A DNA stretch of 37,542 nt from Brevundimonas vancanneytii (lineage in GTDB: Bacteria > Pseudomonadota > Alphaproteobacteria > Caulobacterales > Caulobacteraceae), in the NCBI GenBank assembly GCA_945861515.1, contig CAMAVA010000011.1:1-37542 (forward strand). The letters are read 5' to 3'. The notes under the pieces are model-generated. The model was not told the origin of the DNA. It did no database searches and was given only the letters and a program-made list of their open reading frames with translations. Position numbers and translations under genes: made by a program. This document shows, one piece after another, positions 27,132 through 36,922 of this stretch; the stretch's first letter is position 1; the number at the start of each line of letters is the position of its first letter.

Positions 27132-28068
27132 CGACCGCGCTTTGCCGCATCGTCGTCATAGGCCCGTACGATCCGCGCCACCATGGGATGGCGCACCACG
27201 TCTGCGGCCGTGAACCGGGCGATCGCCACCCCCTCGACGCCTTCCAGGATCGCCACCGCATGGGCCAGGCCGGAATCGGACGGATTGAGCAGGTCAATCT
27301 GGCTTGGATCCCCGGTCACCGCCATGCGACTGGCCTCGCCCATGCGGGTCAGGACCATCTTCATCTGCAGGCGACTGGTGTTCTGGGCCTCGTCGACAAT
27401 GATGAAGGCGTGGCTGAGGGTCCGTCCGCGCATGAAGGCGATGGGGGCCACCTCGATCTCGCCCTTGTCACGACGGCGCCGAAGTTGTTCGGTCCCGACG
27501 ATCTGGGTCAGGGCCTCCCAGACCGGAGCCATGTAGGGGTCGACCTTTTCGGTCAGGTCGCCGGGCAGGAAGCCCAGCTTTTCGCCGGCCTCGACCGCCG
27601 GCCGGGTGACGATCAGCCGGTCGATCTCGCCGCGCATCAGCATGCCGGCGCCGTGAGCCACAGCCAGAAAAGTCTTGCCAGTGCCGGCCGGACCCAGTCC
27701 GAACACCAGATCATTGCGGCCGAGCAGGTCCATATAGTGAGCCTGGGTGGCGGTCTTGGGAGAGACCGGGCCCCTCCTTGCGCCGCCGGGCGCGGTCGGC
27801 GCTGTTTCGCCAGTCCGGGAATGGCCGACGGCCATCCGGACATCGGCCTCAGTGACGGGCGCGCCGGACTCTGCCTGGGCCGCCAGGGCCAGGACCGCCC
27901 GCTTGGCCAGGGACCGCGCGCGACTGTCGCCGCTGAGGGAGATGCCGCCGCCAGGCGTCTCGATCAGCACCTTGAAGGCGTCTTCGATCAAGGCTGCGTG
28001 GCGGCTTCCGGGTCCGGCTACGGCCCGGGCCGCCACGTCTGACAGGACGACAAATTCCGGGGTGCGGC

Positions 28069-28072
<4 letters not shown>
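27128..28072 (-). CDS. phoH: PhoH-family ATPase
   Basis: Cytoplasmic P-loop ATPase of the PhoH family, 314 residues. The Walker A motif is GPAGTGKT (127-134), Walker B is in FIIVDEAQN, and [17 protein letters not shown] and [13 protein letters not shown] are further family marks. PhoH proteins are thought to act in RNA metabolism, often with YbeY, though the exact job is unsettled. The GTG at 28072 overlaps the miaB stop by 4 bp. The gene is part of a chain of overlapping genes miaB-phoH-ybeY-corC-lnt. Confidence 0.95.
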
Positions 28073-29436
<1,364 letters not shown>

Positions 29437-29442
29437 GCGGGC

Positions 29443-29471
29443 GTTATGGGGCGCAGGCGCCGGACTCGCAA
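29443..29471 (-). promoter_or_regulatory. Candidate promoter of miaB; leaderless transcript geometry
   Basis: Read on the - strand: -35 TTGCGA (29466-29471), a 17-base spacer, and -10 CATAAC (29443-29448), each with four of six consensus matches. The A of the miaB ATG (29436) is seven bases past the -10, so a normal initiation point would coincide with the start codon. No Shine-Dalgarno sequence precedes it. Confidence 0.4.
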
Positions 29472-29563
29472 GGGTTGGGGCGTCGCTCGGCAGGCCAGAG
29501 CAGTGCGCCAGCGACGCTTGCCCCCGTCTTGACCCCTGAAGGCGCCCGGCGCAGAAGCGGGCG

Positions 29564-31201
29564 GTGAGTGAGCCCGCACCCCCTGAAGCCTCGCCGCCTG
29601 CCCGCCGGGGCGGTCTTATCCGGTCGTCGCTGATCTTTTCCGGCCTGACCCTGGTCAGCCGGTTCATGGGGCTGGCGCGGGATCTGGTGATCACTGCCCG
29701 GCTGGGGGCCAGCCAGACCATTGCAGCCGACGCCTATTATACGGCCCTGAGCTTTCCCAACCTGTTTCGCCGGATCTTCGCCGAAGGCGCCTTTGCGGCG
29801 GCCTTTGTTCCCGCCTACAGCCGCACCCTGGCGGCCGAGGGCGAAGCGGTGGCCGACCAGCTGGCGGTGGACGCCATGGCGGCCCTGGCGGCGGCGACCC
29901 TGGTCCTGACCCTAGCCTTCCAGCTGGCCATGCCCTGGCTGATGTATCTTATCAATCCGGGCTACGCGGCCGACCCGGAGAAGTTCAAGCTGGCCTGGAT
30001 GCTGACACAGGTCACCATGCCCTATCTGCCCTGCATGGCCATAACAGCCCTGCTGTCGGGGGTGCTGAACGCCCGGGGACGGTTCATCCTTTCCGGCGCG
30101 GCCCCGACGGTCCTGAACGCTGCCATGCTGCTGGCGGTGATCCCTCAGAAGGACCCGGTGGCCGCCGCCTGGGCGGCAAGCTGGGGCGTCCTGGCTGCCG
30201 GCGTGGCTCAGGCGGGTCTACTCTGGTGGGGCGCGCGCAAGGCCGGCGCCAAGCTGTCCCTGCGGCTGCCGCGCCTGACCCCGGAGATCAAATCCCTGAT
30301 CATGCTGGCGATTCCCGGCGCCATTGCCGCCAGCGTCACCCAGATCAACATCTTCATTTCCGGGGTCCTGGCCAGCCAGATGGCCGGCGCCCGGGCCTGG
30401 CTCAATGTGGCCGACCGGCTCTACCAGCTGCCGCTCGGCCTGGTCGGCGTGGCCATCGGGGTGGCCCTGTTGCCAAGGCTTGCCCAGGCGCTGGGCAGAG
30501 GCGACGCAAAGGACGCCCAGGACAGCACAGACCTGGCGATCGTCGTCTCCCTGGCCCTGGCCCTGCCGGCGGCGGCCGGCATGATGGCGGTTCCGCACTA
30601 TCTGATCGATGGGCTGTTCACCCGGGGCGCCTTCACCGATTTCGACGCCCGCCAGACGGCCCTGGCCCTGTTCCACTATGGTTGGGGGACGCCGGCCTTC
30701 ATCCTGGCGCGTGTGCTGTCGCCGGTGTTCTTTGCCCGGGCCGACACCAAGGCGCCGATGCGATTCGCCCTGATCTCCGTGGCGATCAACATCGTGCTGG
30801 GGGTGGCGCTGTTCCAGGTCATCGGCTTTGCGGGCATCGCCGCTGCGACGGCCATAGCCAGTTGGGTCAATGTCGGCCAGATGGTCTGGACCCTGCATCG
30901 GCGCGGCGACTATCGACCCTCCCCTCAGGCCTGGAACAAGATGGCCCGGGTGGCGCTGGCCAGCCTCGTGCTGGGCGGTCTGCTGTGGTTCGCTGGTCTG
31001 AACAGGGCTGTCATAGAGGCGCCACTAGCGGGTTTCTCCTTCGTTGGGCTGGGCGCCAAGGAGGTCGGGGTGCTGGCCCTGGTGTTGGCGGCGGCGGCCG
31101 TCTATCCCGTCCTGGTTCTGGTCTCCGGCGGCCTGACCCTGGCCGAGATCCGGGCCATGGTGCGGCGCAGGCCGGGCGCGCCGCCGGCCGAACTGCTCTG
31201 A
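29564..31201 (+). CDS. murJ: Lipid II flippase MurJ
   Basis: Inner-membrane MOP-superfamily transporter that flips lipid II for peptidoglycan synthesis. 545 residues with about 14 transmembrane segments. The N-terminal motif [22 protein letters not shown] is cut here to its key part SRFMGLARD, followed by [20 protein letters not shown], which are strong MurJ marks; the central [20 protein letters not shown] and the [13 protein letters not shown] loop are also typical. Translation starts at GTG 29564 with no clear ribosome site; a TTGACC at 29529-29534 lies at promoter distance. It is divergent from miaB across a 127-bp gap. Confidence 0.96.
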   Translation: MSEPAPPEASPPARRGGLIRSSLIFSGLTLVSRFMGLARDLVITARLGASQTIAADAYYTALSFPNLFRRIFAEGAFAAAFVPAYSRTLAAEGEAVADQLAVDAMAALAAATLVLTLAFQLAMPWLMYLINPGYAADPEKFKLAWMLTQVTMPYLPCMAITALLSGVLNARGRFILSGAAPTVLNAAMLLAVIPQKDPVAAAWAASWGVLAAGVAQAGLLWWGARKAGAKLSLRLPRLTPEIKSLIMLAIPGAIAASVTQINIFISGVLASQMAGARAWLNVADRLYQLPLGLVGVAIGVALLPRLAQALGRGDAKDAQDSTDLAIVVSLALALPAAAGMMAVPHYLIDGLFTRGAFTDFDARQTALALFHYGWGTPAFILARVLSPVFFARADTKAPMRFALISVAINIVLGVALFQVIGFAGIAAATAIASWVNVGQMVWTLHRRGDYRPSPQAWNKMARVALASLVLGGLLWFAGLNRAVIEAPLAGFSFVGLGAKEVGVLALVLAAAAVYPVLVLVSGGLTLAEIRAMVRRRPGAPPAELL

Positions 31202-31203
31202 AG

Positions 31204-31238
31204 GCCGGAATCAGCTCTTCTAGAAGGGCACTTCCGGC
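31204..31238. other. Inverted repeat across convergent gene ends
   Basis: GCCGGAA (31204-31210) pairs with TTCCGGC (31232-31238), enclosing the palindrome CTTCTAGAAG. It spans the murJ end and the stop region of the next gene on the other strand. No U-tract follows on either side, so terminator function is only possible. Confidence 0.4.
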
Positions 31239-31627
31239 GGCGGAGGCGCAGCCGTCTTTTCCTGCACAAGATCGCCGATCGGGTCGTTGGCGACCGGCTT
31301 TGCGACCGTCGGCGCAGGACTGGCGGGCCGGGGAGTCTGGCTGGTCGCGATCGATGCAGCGGTCTTGGCCTCCGCCGGCTTCTGTTCAGCGACCTCGGCG
31401 GGCGCAGCCAAGGCCTTCTGGACTGCCCGGTCGCCCGGTCCGGGCGTGAAGGCTACGGCATCAGGCGGACCGGGCATGAGCGGAACCGTGGCCCTGGCCT
31501 GGCCGCCCTCCCATTCCGGAGCAATACGCCTGAGCGAATCACTCAGTCCCATCCACACGCCAACGGCCGCGCAGCCTGCCAGGCCGATGAGGACCAAACG
31601 AAGAGTCCGGGAGGAAATCCTGTCCAT
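31220..31627 (-). CDS. Small N-terminally anchored proline/alanine-rich protein
   Basis: I do not recognise this 135-residue protein. Residues ~8-28 (LRLVLIGLAGCAAVGVWMGL) form one hydrophobic segment, either a signal anchor or a lipoprotein signal (LAGC resembles a lipobox, cysteine 19). The rest is low-complexity, rich in proline, alanine and lysine, and likely disordered in the periplasm, ending in PPPPEVPF. Nothing shows an enzyme. It is convergent with murJ and divergent from the efflux genes. Codon use is typical of the region, so it is probably a real gene. Confidence 0.65.
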   Translation of the reverse strand: MDRISSRTLRLVLIGLAGCAAVGVWMGLSDSLRRIAPEWEGGQARATVPLMPGPPDAVAFTPGPGDRAVQKALAAPAEVAEQKPAEAKTAASIATSQTPRPASPAPTVAKPVANDPIGDLVQEKTAAPPPPEVPF

Positions 31628-31686
31628 GCGGTCACATTAGCGACTGTTCATCGCCCGGAAAAGAGACCGGTTCCAGCCAGACCTGT

Positions 31687-31773
31687 TTGAAAACTGGACG
31701 CAGGAGTCCAATTGAGCCTTGCTGCCGGCGAAACTTGGCAGTATCGAAAATCAGACGGCGGCGTCCAATTTTA
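31687..31773 (+). promoter_or_regulatory. Repeated TGGAC/GTCCA boxes upstream of the efflux operon
   Basis: Upstream of emrA, TGGAC-N6-GTCCA forms a short palindrome (31695-31710), and a third box GCGTCCAATTTTA at 31761-31773 is nearly the inverse of 31690-31702. GTCCAATT occurs at 31706 and 31763. A TTGAAA at 31687-31692 could be a -35 overlapping the palindrome. This would suit an operator for the TetR regulator encoded downstream; binding is inference. Confidence 0.4.
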
Positions 31774-31798
31774 CTCCCAGTGTGCGGACAGTTTTCCT

Positions 31799-32908
31799 AT
31801 GGCCCCAATTTCCCGACAGCGGCTGGTTCCGATGATCGTTGCCGGTTGCGCTGGCGTGGCCATCCTGATCGGCGGGGGTCTCTGGTGGCATGACAAACAG
31901 AGCTTCGAAAAGACGGACAACGCCTTCGTCCAGGCCGACACGGTCCAGGTGAGCCCGCAGGTGTCGGGCTATGTCACCGAAGTGCTTGTGGCCGACAACC
32001 AGCGGGTCGAGGCTGGCCAGGTGATTGCGCGGATCGATCCGGCCTCGATCCAGGCCCGGCTGGACCAGGCCATCGCCAATGCCCGCGCCCTGGATGCCGA
32101 TGTCCAGGCCGTGGATGACCGGGCCGCCCTGGAACAGGCGATGATCGCCCAGCGGGCCGCCGGTGTGTCCAGCGCCAGGGCGGACGCCGGCCGGGTGGCT
32201 GTGGATTCGCGCCGCTACAGCGACCTGGCCCAGAAGGGCTGGGTCTCCGAGCAGAAGCTGCAGGCGGTCAAGGCCAGCGAGATGCAGTCGGCCGCCAGCG
32301 TGGCCGCCGCCGAGGCGGCCCTGGTGGCGGAGCAGCGGGTGGCGCAGTCCCTGGGTTCGGCCCGGGCCCAGAAGGTGGCCCAGGTCCAGGCGGCCCAGGC
32401 GGTCGTCGACCAGGCGCGGATCGACCTGGAGCGTACGGTGATCCGGGCGCCGGCGGCCGGGGTGGTCGGGGCCAGGACCGTGCGGCCCGGCCAGCTGGTC
32501 CAGCCCGGCCAGACCATGATGGTCATCGTGCCCCTGGGCCAGACCTTCGTCGTGGCCAACTTCAAGGAGACCCAGCTGGCGCGGCTGCGGATCGGCCAGC
32601 CAGTGGAGATTCATGCCGACGCCTTCGGCAAACAGTCCCTGGCCGGCCGGGTCGAGAGCTTTGCCCCGGCCACCGGCGCCGAGTTCGCCCTGATCCCGGT
32701 GGAAAACGCCGTCGGCAATTTCACCAAGATCGCGCAGAGGGTGCCGGTGCGCATCACGGTGACGGGCAACCCGTCCCTGGCCGGGGCGCTTCGGCCGGGT
32801 CTTTCGCTTGAGGTCAAGGTCGATGTTCGGGTGCGGGGGGGGCTGAGCTTTGCAGAGTCCGGCGCGCCACAGCCCCAGGTCGCCAGCCAGCCTGATCCCC
32901 GGCCATGA
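31799..32908 (+). CDS. emrA: HlyD/EmrA-type membrane fusion protein
   Basis: Periplasmic adaptor subunit of a multidrug efflux system. 369 residues: one N-terminal membrane segment (~9-30, LVPMIVAGCAGVAILIGGG), then a biotinyl-lipoyl-like half (ADTVQVSPQVSGYVTEVLVADN), a long coiled-coil hairpin (~100-215, with many Ala and Gln), the second lipoyl half (DLERTVIRAPAAGVVGARTV) and a beta-barrel domain. I chose ATG 31799 (MAPISRQRLV) since the upstream frame covers the promoter-like region. Its stop overlaps the emrB start (ATGA). Substrates cannot be read from sequence. Confidence 0.94.
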   Translation: MAPISRQRLVPMIVAGCAGVAILIGGGLWWHDKQSFEKTDNAFVQADTVQVSPQVSGYVTEVLVADNQRVEAGQVIARIDPASIQARLDQAIANARALDADVQAVDDRAALEQAMIAQRAAGVSSARADAGRVAVDSRRYSDLAQKGWVSEQKLQAVKASEMQSAASVAAAEAALVAEQRVAQSLGSARAQKVAQVQAAQAVVDQARIDLERTVIRAPAAGVVGARTVRPGQLVQPGQTMMVIVPLGQTFVVANFKETQLARLRIGQPVEIHADAFGKQSLAGRVESFAPATGAEFALIPVENAVGNFTKIAQRVPVRITVTGNPSLAGALRPGLSLEVKVDVRVRGGLSFAESGAPQPQVASQPDPRP

Positions 32909-34515
32909 CCGACGCCGCCCTGCCAGCCGGCGGCGCAGGGTCCGTCCCGACGGCGCCCGCCGCGCCCTCGACCGTCCACTGGGGCAAGCTGTTCCTCGGC
33001 TTTGGCGGCATGGTCATCGGCCAGTTCATGGCCATTCTCGATATCCAGATCGTCGCCGCTTCCCTGCCCCAGATCCAGGCCGGGATCAGCGCCAGCGCCG
33101 ATCAGGTGAGCTGGATCCAGACCGCCTATCTCATCCCTGAAGTGGTGATGATCCCCCTGTCGGCCTATCTGTCCCGGCTCTGGGGCACCCAGCGGGTGTT
33201 CATGGTCAGCTGCGCAGGCTTCGTGATCATGAGCGTGGTGGCCGGCATGTCGACCAGCATCGAGTTCATGATCTTCGCCCGGGCCCTGCAGGGGTTCATC
33301 GGCGGGGCCATGGTGCCGACGGTGTTCGCCACGGCCTTTACCGCCTTTCCGCCGGAGCGGCGGGTCACGGCCAATGTCATTACCGGCATGATCGTCACCC
33401 TGGCCCCTACGGTGGGACCGACGCTTGGCGGGCACCTGACCGAATGGCTGTCCTGGCGCTGGCTGTTCTTCATCAATGTGGGCCCCGGCCTGCTGTCGCT
33501 GTTCCTGGTCGGGCGCTATGGCAATTTCGACAAGGGCGACCGGTCCCTGGCCAAGGGGTTCGACTGGTTTGGCCTGGTCGCCATGACGGTCTTCCTGATC
33601 AGCCTGCAGTACGTGGTGGAGGAAGGCGGCAAGGACAACTGGTTCAAGGACGATGTCATCCTCTGGCTGACCGTCCTGGCCGTGGTGACCGGCGTCACCT
33701 TCGTCTGGCGGACCCTGACCTATTACAGGCCGCTGGTGCAGCTGAAGGCCTTTTCGGACCGCAACTTCACCCTCGGAATCCTGATGACGGCGGTGTCGGG
33801 GGCCAGCCTCTATGGCGGCACCTTCCTGATGCCGCTGTATCTGGGGCGGATCCGGCAGTTTTCGGCGGCCGAGGTCGGCACCACCATGCTGGTCTCCGGC
33901 CTGGCCATGTTCCTGACCGGACCGGCCATCGGCAAGGTCGTGCGACAGCTGGATGCGCGGATTCCCATGATTGTCGGCTTCTCGATGATCGCCTGGGGCA
34001 TGTGGCTGGGCCACGACATCAACGGCGAATGGGGGTTTGCCGAGTTCGCCATCCTCCAGGCCTTCCGGGGCTGCGGGGTGATGATCGCCATGATCGCCAC
34101 CACCCAGCTGACCATGTCGACCCTGCCCCAGGCCATGATCAAGGACGCCTCGGGCATGGTGAACCTGTCTCGAAACACCGCGGGGGCCATCGCCATGGCC
34201 TATCTGTCGACCACCCTGACCACCCAGACGGCGGTTCACATGAACAGCCTGGCCTCCCGGGTGACCATCGCCTCGGTGGAGGCCCAGCAGATGATCGCCG
34301 GCCTGACGGCCCGGATGGAGCAGCTGGGGGTCAGCGACCCGGCCGGAGCCGCCCGCAAGGCCTTTCACTACATGCTGAATCAACAGGCCAGCATCCTGGC
34401 CTTTGGCGACGGGTTCCAGGTCCTGGCCCTGGCCGGCGGTCTGGCGGCGGTGCTGGCCCTGTTCGCCAAGCCGGTCCCGGCCCCGGCCGACGCGCCGCCC
34501 CCGGACGCCCACTGA
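32905..34515 (+). CDS. emrB: DHA2-family (EmrB/QacA type) drug:H+ antiporter
   Basis: Major facilitator with about 14 transmembrane segments, 536 residues. The family signature is visible: FMAILDIQIVAASLPQIQA (motif D1 region), WIQTAYLI, the PTVGPTLGGHLTEWLSWRWL motif C and the GASLYGGTFLMPLYLG segment later. It would pair with the upstream EmrA-like protein and an outer-membrane TolC, which is not encoded here. The gene overlaps emrA by 4 bp and is followed two bases later by tetR. It may export toxic organic compounds; substrates unknown. Confidence 0.94.
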   Translation: MTDAALPAGGAGSVPTAPAAPSTVHWGKLFLGFGGMVIGQFMAILDIQIVAASLPQIQAGISASADQVSWIQTAYLIPEVVMIPLSAYLSRLWGTQRVFMVSCAGFVIMSVVAGMSTSIEFMIFARALQGFIGGAMVPTVFATAFTAFPPERRVTANVITGMIVTLAPTVGPTLGGHLTEWLSWRWLFFINVGPGLLSLFLVGRYGNFDKGDRSLAKGFDWFGLVAMTVFLISLQYVVEEGGKDNWFKDDVILWLTVLAVVTGVTFVWRTLTYYRPLVQLKAFSDRNFTLGILMTAVSGASLYGGTFLMPLYLGRIRQFSAAEVGTTMLVSGLAMFLTGPAIGKVVRQLDARIPMIVGFSMIAWGMWLGHDINGEWGFAEFAILQAFRGCGVMIAMIATTQLTMSTLPQAMIKDASGMVNLSRNTAGAIAMAYLSTTLTTQTAVHMNSLASRVTIASVEAQQMIAGLTARMEQLGVSDPAGAARKAFHYMLNQQASILAFGDGFQVLALAGGLAAVLALFAKPVPAPADAPPPDAH

Positions 34516-34516
34516 C

Positions 34517-35125
34517 ATGGCGCGGCTGACCGGACAGATCGATCTGGCCAAGACCGAGGCCATCCTCGACGCCGCGGCCGAGGTCCTGGCCGAGCGCGGC
34601 CTGGCGGCGCCCATCGAGGAGATCGCCCGCCGGGCCCATGTCTCCAAACAGACCATCTACAACCGCTACGGGGCCAAGACCGAGCTGGTCAGGGCCCTGG
34701 TCTCCCGGCGGGTGGAATCCATGACCGCCCCCTTGCGGGCCCCCGGCGCCGAGGACCATCCGGAAGAGACCCTGACCGCCTATGCCCGGACCCTGCTGGA
34801 AGTCATCGCCTCGGGCGGCTATTCGGTGCTGCGCCTGTCGATCCAGAGCGCCGCCGAACTGCCTGACCTGGCCCGGGAGGTGTTCGAAAGCGGCCCCCTT
34901 CGGTCCCGCGGACAGCTGGCCGCCTTCCTCGAGATGGAGACCCGCATGGGCCGTCTGAAGGTGGACAACCCGATGCAGGCGGCGGAGTTCTTCGGCGGCA
35001 TGGTGCTGGGGCTTCGCCAGACCAGGGCCCTGCTGCAGATGGACTGCGACCTGACCGAGGCGGAGATCGACCGGATCGCCAGCTCGGCGGCCCGGGTCTT
35101 CATGCGGGCCTATGCGGCGGACTGA
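34517..35125 (+). CDS. TetR/AcrR-family transcriptional regulator
   Basis: 202-residue repressor with an N-terminal helix-turn-helix domain at residues ~14-60: AILDAAAEVLAERGLAAPIEE, then IARRAHVSKQTIYNRYGAK, which is the recognition part. The C-terminal ~140 residues are helical and should bind a ligand and dimerise. ATG 34517 lies directly after the emrB stop. As a co-transcribed regulator it most likely represses emrAB and itself; the box cluster at 31687-31773 is the natural operator candidate. The ligand is unknown. Confidence 0.92.
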   Translation: MARLTGQIDLAKTEAILDAAAEVLAERGLAAPIEEIARRAHVSKQTIYNRYGAKTELVRALVSRRVESMTAPLRAPGAEDHPEETLTAYARTLLEVIASGGYSVLRLSIQSAAELPDLAREVFESGPLRSRGQLAAFLEMETRMGRLKVDNPMQAAEFFGGMVLGLRQTRALLQMDCDLTEAEIDRIASSAARVFMRAYAAD

Positions 35126-35140
35126 AAGTCCTGGTCCAGG

Positions 35141-35962
35141 TCACCCGGCCGGATTGGCCAGTTCGTCGGGCAGGCCCATCATGTGGAAGCCGGCGTCGAC
35201 ATGGATCACCTCGCCGGTGGTCGACATGCCCAGGTCCGACAGCAGCCAGAGGGCGCAGCCGGCCACGCCTTCCATGGTGGTGTCTTGCTTCAGGGCGCTG
35301 AACATCCGGCCCTGGCTGAGCAGGCCGCGGCCGCCGCTGATGCCGGCCAGGGACAGGGTGCGCATGGCCCCCGCCGAGATGGCGTTGACCCGGATTCCCT
35401 TGGGGCCGAGGTCGCGGGCGATATAGCGGGTGGCCGCCTCCAGCGCCGCCTTGGCCACGCCCATGGTGTTGTAGTTGGGAATGACCCGCTCGGACCCCAG
35501 ATAGGTCATGGTCACCATGGAGCCGCCCGGCTTCATCATCCGGGACGCCCGGTTGGCCGCATCGACAAAGCTGAAGGCCGAGATGTTCATGGCCCGCAGG
35601 AAGCCCTCTCGGGTGGTGTTCTCGACAAAGCTGCCCTTAAGCTCGTCCTTGTTGGCGAAGGCGATGGAATGGACCAGGAAGTCCAGTTCACCGAACCGCG
35701 CCTGCAGGTCGGCGAAGGCCGCATCCATCGAGGCGTCATCGGTCACCTCGCAGGGGATGAAGTCCACCACCCCCAGCTCCTCGCCCAGCGGCCGGACCCG
35801 CTTTTCCATGTCCGGCAGATAGGCAAAGGCCAGTTTCGCCCCCTGGGCGGCCAGCTGCGCGGCAATGCCAAAAGCGATGGAGTTGCGGTTGGCGACCCCC
35901 ATGACCAGGCCGCATCTGCCCGCCATGAGCTCGCCCTTTGGGAAGCTGTAATCTTCGGCCAT
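35141..35962 (-). CDS. fabI: Enoyl-[acyl-carrier-protein] reductase (NADH)
   Basis: Last step of the fatty acid elongation cycle, reducing trans-2-enoyl-ACP. 273 residues of short-chain-dehydrogenase fold. The NAD-binding start GLVMGVANRNSIAFGIA, VHSIAFANKDELKG, and the active-site pair in SERVIPNYNTMGVAK (Tyr164, Lys171, with Tyr154 ahead in TYLGSE) identify FabI and exclude FabV/FabL. ATG at 35962 has a GGAG seven bases upstream. It converges on tetR across 15 bp. Its promoter probably lies in the repeat-rich region upstream. Confidence 0.96.
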   Translation of the reverse strand: MAEDYSFPKGELMAGRCGLVMGVANRNSIAFGIAAQLAAQGAKLAFAYLPDMEKRVRPLGEELGVVDFIPCEVTDDASMDAAFADLQARFGELDFLVHSIAFANKDELKGSFVENTTREGFLRAMNISAFSFVDAANRASRMMKPGGSMVTMTYLGSERVIPNYNTMGVAKAALEAATRYIARDLGPKGIRVNAISAGAMRTLSLAGISGGRGLLSQGRMFSALKQDTTMEGVAGCALWLLSDLGMSTTGEVIHVDAGFHMMGLPDELANPAG

Positions 35963-35991
35963 GGATCGTCTCCGGAAAAGTCTGTCGGCGG

Positions 35992-35997
35992 TTTATA
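35992..35997 (-). promoter_or_regulatory. Candidate -10 element for fabI
   Basis: TATAAA on the - strand (five of six matches to TATAAT) in GCCTATAAACC, 30 bp before the fabI ATG, leaving a leader of about 23 bases with a GGAG site. No clear -35 element precedes it. Confidence 0.4.
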
Positions 35998-36026
35998 GGC
36001 GGTTCGGGGCCGCTTTCCATCGTAAC

Positions 36027-36164
36027 AATCTTCGTCAGTCTGAGTAGCGGTCGCAGACCGCGTGTCGAAGACCGCAGGCTGTTTCCACATCGGGCCTGTT
36101 CAGCGGTCGCCGGCCTGCGTGCTTCGACACGCCCCTGACGGGGCTACTCAGCATGACGAAGATT
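36027..36164. repeat. Inverted pair of ~52-bp palindromic repeats upstream of fabI
   Basis: Two copies in opposite orientation, 36027-36079 and 36113-36164, agree along most of their length: AATCTTCGTCA and CTGAGTAG (CTACTCAG), a variable hairpin, then CGTGTCGAAG (CTTCGACACG), and GCAGGC (GCCTGC). The internal hairpins differ in sequence yet still pair: GCGGTC-GCA-GACCGC (36047-36061) in the first and GCCCC-TGAC-GGGGC (36131-36144) in the second. This is REP-like behaviour. Confidence 0.75.
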
Positions 36165-36551
36165 CTGTGCCTGTTCCCGCTCGCTGTTTGCCGTTGCTTT
36201 CCGTCAGAGAACGCCTGCGAAACTTCGGGGGCTGTTCCGGAGTAGTGCGGCCTGCGGGCTGGAAGCTGGGTTCGTCCGGGAGAGGGATTCAAGTCTCTGA
36301 ATTGATGGGGGTTATGGCGGTTCTCCGTGCCGGTTGACCGCGGTCGCCGGCCCTTTCGCCCGGCGTCGGCCCGGTCGCAAACGTCCGGTTTCAGGGCGGC
36401 TTTTGCCCGGGTTTTGTCCGGTTCCTGTCCTGTTTTCATACCCTTCCGTATCGCTCTGACGGCCATTCTGTCGGATTTTTCCGGCTGTGCGGCTGGGTGG
36501 AACATGGCGTCTCCGGATGGCTCGAAGCGCGGGGTCAGTATAGCAATTCCT

Positions 36552-36710
36552 TCGCCCCTCCGGGGAGAAGGTGGACCGCGAAGCGGGCCGGATGAGGGGT
36601 CTTTCCGCGCGGCAGGCGCCTGAAAGTCATTTCGGATCACACCCTTACTGCCGGCGCGGCCCCTCATCCGTCGGCTTCGCCGACACCTTCTCCCTCGAGG
36701 GGAGAAGGGA
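36552..36710. repeat. Second inverted pair of the REP-like family seen near folC
   Basis: Copies at 36552-36601 and 36659-36710 (opposite strand) share CCCCTC...GGGGAGAAGGTG and GGATGAGGGGTC. The inner hairpins again differ: ACCGCGAAGCGG in the first and GTCGGCGAAGCCGAC in the second. Same pair layout as 4808-4956, with a 57-bp spacer. Confidence 0.75.
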
Positions 36711-36725
36711 TTTTGGACGGGTGTT

Positions 36726-36783
36726 GTCCGGGTGGTCGCCGATTTCGGTATCGATGAAGTCCGGGTGGTCGCCGGTTTCGGTA
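36726..36783. repeat. Two-copy imperfect tandem repeat, period 33 bp
   Basis: The 25-base unit starting GTCCGGGTGGTCGCCG occurs at 36726-36750 and 36759-36783 with one mismatch; the intervening eight bases differ. A decayed third copy may follow. No coding role is apparent. Confidence 0.6.
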
Positions 36784-36922
36784 ACGGTCGAACCGGGGTT
36801 CTGGCGGATTTTTCCCGGGGGCCTTGCGAGGTCTTCGAAGCGGGAGAGATGATTATCCCATGGAAGGCGGCGTCCGTTCCTGAGAGACCGTAACCCTTCA
36901 CGCCTTCGGAGGCCCAATCAGC

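Larger units (their letters stand above)
35963..36922. other. 960-bp repeat-rich intergenic region
   Basis: The region between fabI and the last gene has no convincing protein gene. It holds the repeat pair at 36027-36164, a second pair at 36552-36710 and a 33-bp-period direct repeat at 36726-36783. Between 36170 and 36550 I see only GC-rich sequence with scattered GTCCGG motifs. No rRNA, tRNA, RNase P RNA or tmRNA signature was found. Confidence 0.6.

Noticed and set aside
32611-34656. Long open frame (681 codons) on the - strand opposite emrA/emrB
   Set aside because: Low-complexity Gly/His/Gln-rich product typical of antisense frames in GC-rich genes; emrB is clearly the real gene.
36726-36783. 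CRISPR array
   Set aside because: Only two repeat copies, spacer of eight bases, and no cas genes in the window.
36880-36900. CTGAGAGACC...ACCCTT resembling part of a thiamine riboswitch before the last gene
   Set aside because: The downstream GAACCTGAT-like element and the partner stem are absent; resemblance is too short.
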